The notes under the pieces are model-generated. The model was not told the DNA's origin, made no database searches, and saw nothing but the letters and a program-made list of their open reading frames with translations. From Chromera velia (Eukaryota; Sar; Chromeraceae), in assembly GCA_018398765.1 (NCBI GenBank), contig JAHBMJ010002189.1, positions 1 to 13,360 on the forward strand: DNA of 13,360 nucleotides. The letters are read 5' to 3'. Positions 5,901-11,694 of this stretch are shown in pieces. Made by a program: the position numbers and the translations under genes. Every line of letters begins with the position of its first letter. Position 1 is the first letter of the stretch.

Positions 5901-7957
5901 GCTTGAGATGCAGCCAACCAATGAATCTGAGGGAAGCGCAGAGCAAAGCTGCGGACTACAAGGTACGTCAAAAGTGATCGCTCAGTTGTCGATGCAAACA
6001 TATTTACGAGTGTAATATCAAATCAGACCACGCAATCTCTTGCTTCGTGCGGATGTCCTACTCGATCCATTGAAATTGGCTTTCTCTTTGTGACTGGTGC
6101 AGGAGCTATCAAAAAAGCTCAAGAATGAGCTTGCAACCGCTCGAATGACGGAAACGGCGAATGGACGCGAGATTCAGAGCCTGAAGAGGTCCGTGAGTCA
6201 TTATTCTGTACATTCTGTCTTCTTTGTCTTCAACGGCTTCGGCACTGATGCTCAAAACCTGTCTCTGTTGCTCTGTTAGTCGTTCGCCCGTTCTACGTGT
6301 TTCTCCTTTGGTCATTCGAGGGCTCAGCTCCGTTCAGGTCGTTGTGTCGATGTGTCGACGCAGTCTTTCGCTCGAATTCTGTAGAAATGGAAACAAGAAG
6401 CATTTCATGAGCCGTGTTTGCATGCAGGGCTTTAGCTGCCGAGAAGCGCAGGCGGGAGAGTCACGAAGACGATCTCCAAAAGTCGAACGAGAACCTCTTC
6501 AGCAGGTCTGTACATGCAGTGAAGGGAGAGTTTGCCCCCGGTCCAGTCCTGATCATTTCCGCCGTTCGAAGTTTTCTTGTACTGTCCTTCTCTTTGTGCG
6601 TGCAAGGTGAAGGAGCTTGAGACGAAGTTTTCTTGTATTGTCCTTCTCTTTGTGCGTGCAGAGTGAAGGAGCTTGAGACGAAGTTTTCTTGTACTGTCCT
6701 TCTCTTTGTGCGTGCAAGGTGAAGGAGCTTGAGACGAAGTTTTCTTGTATTGTCGTTCTATTTGTGCGTGCAGAGTGAAGGAGCTTGAGACGAAGTTTTC
6801 TTGTACTGTCGTTCTATTTGTGCGTGCAAGGTGAAGGAGCTTGAGACGAAGTTTTCTTGTAGTGTCGTTCTATTTGTGCGTGCAGAGTGAAGGAGCTTGA
6901 GATGAAGTTTTCTTGTATTGTCATTCTATTTGTGCGTGCAGAGTGAAGGAGCTTGAGACGAAGTTTTCTTGTATTGTCGTTCTATTTGTGCGTGCAGAGT
7001 GAAGGAGCTTGAGACGAAGTTTTCTTGTATTGTCGTTCTATTTGTGCGTGCAGAGTGAAGGAGCTTGAGACGAAGTTTTCTTGTATTGTCGTTCTATTTG
7101 TGCGTGCAGAGTGAAGGAGCTTGAGACGAAGTTTTCTTGTATTGTCGTTCTATTTGTGCGTGCAGAGTGAAGGAGCTTGAGACGAAGTTTTCTTGTATTG
7201 TCGTTCTATTTGTGCGTGCAGAGTGAAGGAGCTTGAGACGAAGTTTTCTTGTATTGTCGTTCTATTTGTGCGTGCAGAGTGAAGGAGCTTGAGACGAAGT
7301 TTTCTTGTATTGTCGTTCTATTTGTGCGTGCAGAGTGAAGGAGCTTGAGACGAAGTGCAACGGTCTTTGCAGCGAGAGGACGCGTCTCGTGCGACGGAAT
7401 GTGTCTCTGGAGGATGAAAAGTCCAGGCTGAAGAAGCAGCTGGAGCTGACGACTTCCAGAATCCAAATGTTGAGCGAGAATGCCCCTCAAAGGTCATTAG
7501 ACTCCCGAGCCAATCTGCCCCGCGATCTTGAAACATTCCTTTTGACACTTAGTCTCTTTGCTCATTTTTGTGTATCATGCCCCCACTCGTACTTGCTCGC
7601 AGGACTTGCCTGGCCTCTGGTACACGAAGGCAAACAAACGTCATGGCGATGCAGATTTCAGGCCAAGTTGTTGGAGGTGAGTAGCGCCGGACCCCTGTAG
7701 CTATCCATTCTCTATCACTCTCTCGTCGTGCTACGTGCAACCTGACGGCTGACTAGCCTGTGCGTAGACATGAAAAAAGAGCATCCTTTGCGGACGTTTC
7801 TTCCCAAAATGCACAGCTAAGAGAAAGCGGAGCGGAAGAAGTGCACACGGTGTCTCCGCATATGTGGCCCTTGGCTGACCATAGGCAGCGTCATTGCTCC
7901 ATTGAACACCTGACAGCACACCTTCAAAACCTGTTCTTTCTCTGTCTGCAGACATGA
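2362..7957 (+). CDS. Multi-exon gene for a long coiled-coil protein of 21-residue repeats (about 850 aa), whole-gene model
   Basis: Model exons: 2362-2919, 3024-3346, 3913-4846, 5164-5247, 5672-5727, 5914-5962, 6103-6188, 6428-6505, 7334-7492, 7655-7676 and 7757-7957. All ten introns are GT-AG and the phases match at every junction, giving about 849 residues. The N-terminal 290 or so residues match no family I recognise. From about residue 294 the protein is almost purely charged and helical, with hydrophobics spaced by heptads and a 21-residue supra-repeat. This implies an extended filamentous or scaffolding coiled coil, probably cytoplasmic or cytoskeletal, since no signal peptide or membrane segment is seen. 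Five of the ten introns are phase 2 and four of those rebuild an arginine codon. The core (3913-6505 plus 7334-7492) is well supported by heptad continuity. The 5' joint and the last two exons are less certain. I give no gene symbol. Confidence 0.65.
3024..3346 (+). CDS. Exon 2: acidic low-complexity linker
   Basis: This frame (ALGGVESTVEGPPKSEVW...) encodes about 107 residues rich in Glu, Gly, Ser and Thr, including SEASEPLEEFEILDATLM, REGGERETEG and PSPEEMEGEGPEGMA. It is probably a disordered acidic linker between the N-terminal region and the coiled coil. It ends at a strong GTGAGT donor (3347), leaving TG of a codon completed by C at 3913 (Cys, phase 2). Upstream in the same frame, 2931-3023 is also open and helical-looking (LLHEYEAQRRITRALPGLLA), so this exon may begin earlier if the frame switch is an indel and not an intron. 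Confidence 0.6.
3353..3802. repeat. Minisatellite of alternating 37/38-bp units in intron 1/2, abutting the 5' splice site
   Basis: Twelve head-to-tail units start with CGATGAATGAGTG at 3353, 3391, 3428, 3466, 3503, 3541, 3578, 3616, 3654, 3691, 3728 and 3765. The 38-bp form has TGAATTCG/TGTATTCG and usually CTGTTATTTCTC. The 37-bp form has TGTTTCG and usually CTGTCATCTCTC. Alternation gives a 75-bp higher-order repeat in the first half of the array. Because 75 is a multiple of three, the minus strand shows long open frames with a 25-residue repeat. I treat these as shadows. The array starts 6 nt after the donor at 3347 and fills most of the intron 3347-3912. Confidence 0.9.
3913..4846 (+). 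CDS. Exon 3: main coiled coil of 21-residue repeats
   Basis: The exon begins after CCTGCATGCAG (phase 2) and encodes 311 residues. From 3935 to 4816 there are fourteen consecutive 21-residue units plus a partial fifteenth. Units 1-4 are near identical (RRLSELQTERDAARQGQRDLE). Later units keep the pattern x-R-L/I-x-x-[LVM]-[EKQ]...E/K-A-L-Q. Each unit is three heptads, so hydrophobic positions stay in register throughout, as expected for an uninterrupted parallel coiled coil. No proline-rich breaks, signal peptide or membrane segment are visible. It ends TTGCGG before GTCAGC. Open sequence upstream to 3815 is intron. The gene family was not recognised, and similarity to generic coiled coils would be uninformative. 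Confidence 0.85.
3935..4816 (+). repeat. Coding 63-bp tandem repeat (21 residues per unit)
   Basis: Units start every 63 nt from 3935. Units at 3935, 3998, 4061 and 4124 are almost identical at DNA level over GACGGAAAGAGACGCAGCGA and the following GGCCAGAGAGATTTG. Units from 4187 onward keep only the protein pattern. The array therefore mixes a young homogenised block at its 5' end with old diverged units. Confidence 0.9.
5164..5247 (+). CDS. Exon 4: 28-residue coiled-coil exon
   Basis: It is flanked by TCTCCGCGCAG and GTCAGC and is phase 0 at both ends, encoding exactly 28 residues, AKEEAARENERKKNEGLR plus TRVEDLAALR. Twenty-eight residues are four heptads, so the coiled-coil register of exon 3 is preserved. 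The last ten codons and the donor closely match the end of exon 3 (IRIEELTALR then GTCAGC), which indicates that this exon is a duplicate of the 3' part of exon 3 together with its splice donor. Confidence 0.75.
5416..5456. repeat. Small inverted repeat TACCGTA...TACGGTA in intron
   Basis: TACCGTAATTTTTTCAA and TTGAACATACGGTAATA can pair across about 10 bases. TACCGTA/TACGGTA arms are common in small DNA transposon relics, but this hairpin is too short to assign. It lies inside the intron between exons 4 and 5. Confidence 0.4.
5672..5727 (+). CDS. Exon 5: short charged exon
   Basis: The acceptor is GGGCATGCAG. In phase 0 it reads KNKERSSQSARKVTCPNS plus two bases (GG) before GTCAGT. Joined to exon 6 in phase 2 it gives a glycine. 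The exon start resembles the CAGAAAAACAAGG stretch near the end of exon 3. The heptad pattern weakens here, so this may be a flexible interruption in the coiled coil. An earlier GTGACG donor at 5708 would also be in frame if exon 6 were skipped. Confidence 0.5.
5914..5962 (+). CDS. Exon 6: short coiled-coil exon
   Basis: It lies between GAGATGCAG and GTACGT, enters in phase 2 and leaves in phase 0. It reads QPMNLREAQSKAADYK, which is charged and helical and continues directly into exon 7 (ELSKKLKNELATARM). Its 49 nt are exactly what is needed to connect the phase-2 end of exon 5 with the phase-0 start of exon 7, the main support for including it. Confidence 0.5.
6103..6188 (+). CDS. Exon 7: coiled-coil exon
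   Basis: After GACTGGTGCAG it reads ELSKKLKNELATARMTETAN then GREIQSLK, with Leu/Ile at heptad spacing. It ends with AG before GTCCGT (phase 2). A GTGAGT four bases downstream looks like a stronger donor but would push exon 8 into a frame without heptad character. The GTCCGT site lets AG+G restore Arg and continue as ALAAEKRRRESHEDDLQ. Confidence 0.65.
6428..6505 (+). CDS. Exon 8: coiled-coil exon
   Basis: The acceptor is TTTGCATGCAG. The phase-2 reading gives R-ALAAEKRRRESHEDDLQ and then KSNENLFS plus AG, which is restored to Arg by the next exon. It is highly charged with periodic Leu, and phase 2 at both ends. It ends at GTCTGT. Ten bases further on lies ACATGCAGTGAAGG, which resembles the GTGCAGAGTGAAGG core of the 56-bp repeat and may be its decayed ancestor. 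Confidence 0.65.
6567..7354 (+). repeat. 56-bp minisatellite containing a splice acceptor and a 21-nt exon-like heptad segment
   Basis: GTGAAGGAGCTTGAGA (GAT in one copy) recurs exactly every 56 bp at 6607, 6663, 6719, 6775, 6831, 6887, 6943, 6999, 7055, 7111, 7167, 7223, 7279 and 7335: 14 copies, with a partial lead-in from 6567. Each unit is a 35-nt pyrimidine-rich part (GTTTTCTTGT...GTGCGTGCAG) followed by 21 nt that would encode VKELETK-type heptads. Units at 6607, 6719 and 6831 carry GTGCAAG in place of GTGCAGA, so the 5' half is a 112-bp dimer. Units from about 6943 on are nearly identical. The last copy is the start of the coding exon 7334-7492. Confidence 0.92.
7334..7492 (+). CDS. 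Exon 9: coiled-coil exon opened by the last 56-bp repeat copy
   Basis: The acceptor GTGCGTGCAG is supplied by the final unit of the 56-bp array. The exon enters in phase 2 (AG+A = Arg) and reads VKELETKCNGLCSERTRLVR, then RNVSLEDEKSRLKKQLEL, then TTSRIQMLSENAPQ, with clear heptads. It ends AAAG before GTCATT, again phase 2. The first seven residues are encoded by the repeated segment. Because upstream copies have the same acceptor context, acceptor choice may be ambiguous. Confidence 0.75.
7655..7676 (+). CDS. Exon 10: micro-exon (tentative)
   Basis: Following GGCGATGCAG, 22 nt read in phase 2 as R-FQAKLLE up to a strong GTGAGT donor at 7677, leaving phase 0. The heptad-like FQAKLLE and the TGCAG acceptor favour it. 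If the donor were ignored the frame would end as VSSAGPL at a TAG at 7698-7700. A competing acceptor at 7601-7602 (TTGCTCGCAG) gives a non-coiled reading. It is phase-compatible with an exon that would terminate at a TAA at 7818-7820. Confidence 0.35.
7757..7957 (+). CDS. Exon 11: candidate terminal exon
   Basis: After GGCTGACTAG a phase-0 frame reads PVRRHEKRASFADVSSQNAQ, then LRESGAEEVHT, and stays open to TGA at 7955-7957. The first 30 or so residues look coding. The second half (about 7850-7951) may instead be a 102-nt intron in the same frame, because it begins GTGTCT and ends in a textbook pyrimidine-tract acceptor (TTCTTTCTCTGTCTGCAG). Both readings end at the same TGA. This 3' end is the weakest part of the gene model. 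Confidence 0.35.
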   Translation, partial: PVRRHEKRASFADVSSQNAQLRESGAEEVHTVSPHMWPLADHRQRHCSIEHLTAHLQNLFFLCLQT

Positions 7958-8100
7958 CCCCTGCCAGGAGGGAGCAATAAGAGATCCGTCCCGCAATGTC
8001 CCTGGAAAAGGCATCAAATGAAATCAAAACAAAATGAGAACCAGCGATCGAAGGCCCCGAGAGAGAAAAAACGCCGACCCTCCCCCCCCCCACCTACTCG
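7958..8100 (+). other. Presumed 3' untranslated region
   Basis: No further open frame with coding character follows the stop. CAATAAG at about 7974 is a weak polyadenylation-like string. The first clear AATAAA is at 8706-8711, beyond the 83-bp minisatellite. If that signal is used, the minisatellite would lie in the 3' UTR. Confidence 0.25.
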
Positions 8101-8560
8101 CCAGAATAGGTGAGGAGATCTTTCTCTTGGCTGTTGCTGGTACGCCTTCCGTTGGACGATCGCGCTTCCTTCCCACCAACTCGCCAGAATAGGTGAGGAG
8201 ATCTTTCTCTTGGCTGTTGCTGGTACGCCTTCCGTTGGAGGATCGCGCTTCCCCCCCACCAACTCGCCAGAATAGGTGAGGAGATCTTTCTCTTGGCTGT
8301 TGCTGGTACGCCTTCCGTTGGACGATCGCACTTCCCTCCCACCAACTCACCAGAATAGGTCAGGAGATCTTTCTCTTGGCTGTTGCTGGTATGCCTTCCG
8401 TTGGAGGATCGCGCTTCCCCCCCACCAACTCGCCAGAATAGGTGAGGAGATCTCTCTCTTGGCTGTTGCTGGTACGCCTTCCGTTGGACGATCGCGCTTC
8501 CTCCCCACCAACTCGCCAGAATAGGTCAGGAGATCTTTCTCTTGGCTGTTGCTGCTGTTG
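8101..8560. repeat. 83-bp minisatellite, about 5.5 units
   Basis: CCAGAATAGGT recurs every 83 bp at 8101, 8184, 8267, 8350, 8433 and 8516. The unit continues with AGGAGATCTTTCTCTTGGCT, then GTTGCTGGTACGCCTTCCGT, and ends with a C-rich run of variable composition. The last unit breaks off in GTTGCTGCTGTTGCTG. Four units carry AATAG|GTGAGG and two (8350, 8516) carry AATAG|GTCAGG. Because 83 is not a multiple of three and no frame contains stops, the minus strand shows overlapping long open frames in all three phases. I regard these as artefacts of the repeat. Confidence 0.92.
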
Positions 8561-8567
8561 CTGAATT

Positions 8568-8668
8568 GGGAAGGAGGGTAGGAAGAAGGAGAGAAGGAAG
8601 GCAGAAGGGAAGGAGGGAAGCAGGGAAGGAAGGAGAGAAGGAAGGAAGGAAGAAAGGAAGGACATTTT
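8568..8668. repeat. GA-rich (GGAA/GAAG) simple repeat
   Basis: An almost pure purine tract of GAAGG/GGAAG units follows the 83-bp array directly. It creates spurious Lys/Glu- or Ser/Phe-rich open frames on both strands. Confidence 0.85.
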
Positions 8669-9348
8669 CTTTTCTTTTTTGTGGGAGAAGAAACTTCTGT
8701 ATGAAAATAAATATCTGCACCCCACCCCCGCCAGGGTCGAGGAGGGAACGGAGAAGTCTGCATGAGGAAATTGCAGTGATTCGAATTATCGTGCAATCAA
8801 CGCAAATTTATGATCAAGGCCCCCCCACCAATTTTGTTGAGTTCGTTCTCCCTCGCGTCGTGCAGTGCATCGGTCCGTCCCAGCAGGCAGACCGATCGAT
8901 CGATCGAAGTACATACGTGTGGAATTAAAAAGGCAGGCAGGTGAAGGTATAACAGGCGGCTCCCACTTGCTCAGCCTGGCTCTCTACTGGATCTTGCATG
9001 CAGGCAATCTGACTTTTGCAACCCTTCTTTGCAGCATGCTGCCTGAAGCTTCATTCGATCCTGCGTGCAGTTTTCCCTTCTTTCCTTCCTTCGTTGATTG
9101 TTTTGGTGGATGAATGGATGGATGGATGAATAAATGATGATGGATGAACAGCTACTAGTAGAGGGAGTCTTCATGCACCTTCTTGCGACATACGACATAC
9201 ACTGATATGCACTGCCTAGCTTCCTTCCTGAGCTAGGTGGCTGAAGTTTGGAAGAAAACAATTAAGAAGCAATGTTTTTTTTAAAAAACATATATATATA
9301 TATATATATATATATAAAGAGGCAGAACTCTGGTTGACTGCATGTTAG
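8669..9348. other. No gene seen; simple repeats and a possible polyadenylation signal
   Basis: AATAAA at 8706-8711 is a possible polyadenylation signal. (GATC)n lies at about 8892-8907, a GGAT/GATG microsatellite at about 9108-9147, the palindrome ATGTTTTTTTTAAAAAACAT at 9272-9291 and an (AT)n run at about 9289-9317. Open frames of 80-130 codons overlap this stretch but read through simple sequence and lack start or splice context, so I do not call them. Confidence 0.5.
9289..9317. repeat. (AT)n microsatellite
   Basis: Pure AT dinucleotide run of about 14 units directly after a T8A6 palindrome. Confidence 0.85.
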
Positions 9349-9356
9349 GCGCTATC
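9349..9356. other. Left target-site duplication GCGCTATC
   Basis: The eight bases GCGCTATC immediately precede the left inverted repeat and recur exactly after the right one (9880-9887). Confidence 0.7.
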
Positions 9357-9879
9357 TACACAGTACGGTTAGGAGTTACTACCGGCCCTTTTTAGCCAGT
9401 AGCGAGTTACCGTCAGTTTGGTAACCATGAGATGGTAACCCTAGTGGTAACCAGTGGACTTGAAGGCGTGTACCATTACCATGGTAGTTCAAGGAAAAAC
9501 TCGGGTAAAAACAGTTGCAAAACCTATTTTAAAGCCTTACCACTTAACTTATTAGCAATTTAAAGCCCTGAAATGATCATACTCAAACAATATAGGCTAT
9601 ACATATATAATGATATAGTAGCTATAGTTCAGTTATAAAATGGTAAACATTGAGTTTTATTAGAATGAACTTTTAATGAATGCCAAAAATATGATTTTTA
9701 CTAGTCTAAAATTGGTTTTGTAGGTCAAGTTTGACTCAAAATATGGCCAAATCTGCCTGTTTTTAGCTACTACCACTATTATCGGAACACTACTACCATA
9801 GCCACAAAATTGGTAACCAGGCGGCCTAGCAGCCACCTAGTAACCATCCTACTTTTATTACTCCTAACCATACTGTATA
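9357..9879. mobile_element. 523-bp non-autonomous DNA transposon, hAT-like (8-bp target duplication)
   Basis: The left end TACACAGTACGGTTAGGAGT and the reverse complement of the right end TATACAGTATGGTTAGGAGT match at 18 of 20 positions. The ends are flanked by an exact 8-bp duplication, GCGCTATC. Subterminal GGTAACC motifs occur in both halves (about 9419, 9433, 9447 and 9811), with more degenerate GTAACC/TACCA copies, as expected for transposase-binding repeats. The interior is AT-rich with no open frame of note, so mobilisation would need a transposase from elsewhere. Eight-base duplications are characteristic of hAT elements, but some other superfamilies also make them, so the assignment is provisional. 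Confidence 0.75.
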
Positions 9880-9887
9880 GCGCTATC
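9880..9887. other. Right target-site duplication GCGCTATC
   Basis: Exact copy of the eight bases left of the element at 9349-9356. Confidence 0.7.
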
Positions 9888-10071
9888 AGATTAACATTAA
9901 TTAGTTTTAACTTCTAAGTCTTTATAGTGGAGCTATACTGTAGCCCTAGCTCTAGCCATGCACCCACAGGCGCTGTCTGCCTCCTCCACCGCGCGTCGCT
10001 TACTAGGCCGCTCATAAGAAATTCAAAGGCGTGCATGCATACAAGAATTTCAAGTTTATTAGAGTCACATA

Positions 10072-10130
10072 TCGCCTCGGGCCTGGCTTGGCGGACAGCT
10101 CAGCTCTGCTGAGATCAGCCGAGAGGCCCT
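10072..10130. repeat. Hairpin repeat family, copy 3
   Basis: TCGCCTCGG at the left and GCTGAGATCAGCCGAGAGGC at the right form an imperfect inverted repeat. The right arm with two extra bases is identical to copy 1 at 1731-1752. The following GCCCTGAGA...GCATAAT also resembles the half-copy at about 1905-1942, so the shared unit is longer than the hairpin alone. Confidence 0.55.
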
Positions 10131-10283
10131 GAGACGCACGCACTCGCATAATGTTCCGTTGTAGTTTAGACTCTTAGAAATATACAAAGAAAGATAAAGA
10201 AAGTCACTAACAGTTTCAGTTAAAAAGTATAAAGAACGGATGGCATCATGCAATGAAATAAATTGATAAAACCAGCTGGTAGA

Positions 10284-10284
10284 A

Positions 10285-10313
<29 letters not shown>
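10284..10313. repeat. (AT)n microsatellite
   Basis: About 15 AT dinucleotides flanked by the similar words TAGAAATA on each side. Confidence 0.8.
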
Positions 10314-10315
<2 letters not shown>

Positions 10316-10607
10316 GCTAGTAGAAATAAAACATAAAGAGGAAGAATCGAAAATAAAGAAAGTAAATTTATTTAGAAAGATTTTAAGAATAATTGTTTTT
10401 AGAAATAAAGAAGAAATAAGATTAGAAAAAGAAATGAATCAAATACATTGATTTATAATAATATCAAAATAAATAAATACAGAAATTGCAGGAACGGGGT
10501 TCATACGATCGAGTTCAAGCTTAAGTAGGGTACGTTAAACACAGAAAGTGTCACAACGACTACAGCTGCATGGAGACCAGTTTGAAAGATGATCAAGGCC
10601 GCTGGAT

Positions 10608-10705
10608 CAGGCGTCTGAAAAATCGGACGCGTCCAGAAAATTGGACGTGTCCGGAAAACTAGACGCGTCAGGAAAATCAGACGTGTCCAGAAAATCGGAC
10701 GGATA
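10608..10705. repeat. 18-bp tandem repeat with GACGYGTCC core
   Basis: GACG recurs every 18 bp at 10626, 10644, 10662, 10680 and 10698, in units of the type GACGCGTCCAGAAAATCG, with a diverged lead-in from about 10608. GGACGCGTCC is itself palindromic. Since 18 is a multiple of three, the minus strand shows an open frame with a six-residue repeat (like RPIFWT/RLIFLT). It lacks other coding support, so I list only the repeat. Confidence 0.8.
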
Positions 10706-10785
10706 TATCTAACAGAAAAATCTGAAAAATCAGATTGAAATGAAAAAGCAAAATTGAAGTGCCAATCTATGAACCGGCACACTAG

Positions 10786-10821
10786 TAAAATAGTAAAAAT
10801 AGTCAACTATTTTTACTATTT
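10786..10821. repeat. Near-perfect palindrome of AAAATAGT/ACTATTTT words
   Basis: AAAATAGTAAAAATAGT, two bases, then ACTATTTTTACTATTTT: 17-bp arms that are exact reverse complements. It lies just inside the left terminal inverted repeat of the surrounding element. Confidence 0.8.
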
Positions 10822-11006
10822 TAGCTAACACTAAATAGTAAATAGTGAAAATAGTAAAAAAAAAAAAAAAAAGACTATTTCAACTATTTTAAACGGTTAA
10901 ATAGTACTATTTTACTATTTCAACTATTTTTCATGTTAAATATCAATCAATAAACTCTGAAGTCACTCGGTCAAAGCCACCCATTGGAAGTTATGTCACG
11001 ATTCGT

Positions 11007-11209
11007 TCATCCAAAAACGACAATCAGTTTGATTTCAAGCTGTTCTGCTTTGTCCACCGCCTTCAACTTACTGTTGATTTCTATCAGTTCTTCAGTTGTA
11101 TATCAAGCCTCAGGCTGGCATTAAACAACATATAGTCTGCGCTCAAGAACGTACGCAATGTAGCTTGAACGGAGAGCAGCGCCATGCGAAGGTGATTGAC
11201 TAAATTCAT
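11007..11209 (-). pseudogene. Possible decayed coding fragment inside the element
   Basis: On the minus strand ATG 11209 opens a 41-residue frame (MNLVNHLRMALLSVQATLRT...) that stops at 11084-11086. Another frame overlapping its end then reads EELIEINSKLKAVDKAEQLE to a stop at 11007-11009. Two adjacent helical, coding-like segments in different frames suggest one ancestral frame broken by an indel near 11090. I recognise no transposase motif. The open lengths are short, so chance is possible. Confidence 0.2.
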
Positions 11210-11419
11210 GAAAATATTCAACCAGGCACATTTTTTTGCCGATCACAAACTGTCACTGGTCATTTTTCCTCTCTGCAGATACATTTTCATGCAGGTGCAA
11301 AACAAACTGAAGAGACAAGACACCAAACAGTACCAGTAAGGCCCTTTGAACTAGCGACCAGTAAAAGAAATTTGGGAGCCAAAAACTGGGTTTGAATGAT
11401 CATTGATCGAAGGGGAGAA

Positions 11420-11610
11420 ACTTCCTTCCTTCCTTCCTTCCTTCTTTCCTTTCTTCCTTCCTTCCTTCTTTCCTTCCTTCTGTCTTTTCTTCCTTTTTTC
11501 TTTTCTTCCTTTCTTCTTTTCTTCCTTTCTTCCTTTCTTCCTTTCTTCCTTTCTTCTTTTCTTCCTTTCTTCCTTTCTTCCTTTCTTCCTTCCTTCCTTC
11601 CTCCTTTCGT
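11420..11610. repeat. (CTTT/CCTT)n microsatellite
   Basis: About 190 bp of almost pure pyrimidine made of CCTT, CTTT and TTCC units. It produces Ser/Phe/Leu-rich open frames on the plus strand and Lys/Arg/Glu-rich ones on the minus strand, all artefactual. Confidence 0.92.
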
Positions 11611-11694
11611 TCCGTCCTTCGATTTTCTCTCCTTTTCCTGTCCCGTTTTCCGTTTTTCCCATTCTTTCTCTCTCCATGCCTTTCACCGCTATGT

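Larger units (their letters stand above)
9888..10605. other. AT-rich non-coding region
   Basis: The left part (to about 10150) is GC-richer and contains a TGCATGCA at 10032-10039 and hairpin repeat copy 3. From about 10150 to 10490 the sequence is AT-rich, with an (AT)n run at about 10284-10313 and repeated TAGAAATAAA/AAATAAAGAA words. No supported gene. Confidence 0.5.

Noticed and set aside
6567-7354. CRISPR-like array
   Set aside because: The units are contiguous with no variable spacers and the repeat period is a simple 56 bp. The surrounding gene has introns.
7603-7676. Alternative exon using the acceptor at 7601-7602
   Set aside because: It is phase-compatible and could end at a TAA at 7818-7820, but its reading lacks coiled-coil character. 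The TGCAG acceptor at 7650-7654 gives a better continuation. Kept only as an alternative.
8014-8796. Overlapping minus-strand open frames (about 105-150 codons) in the 83-bp array
   Set aside because: The same repeated words appear in all three frames because 83 is not a multiple of three. There is no independent coding signal.
10501-10806. 101-codon minus-strand frame with a six-residue repeat
   Set aside because: It follows from the 18-bp tandem repeat and AT-rich flanks. It has no start context, splice sites or recognisable domain.
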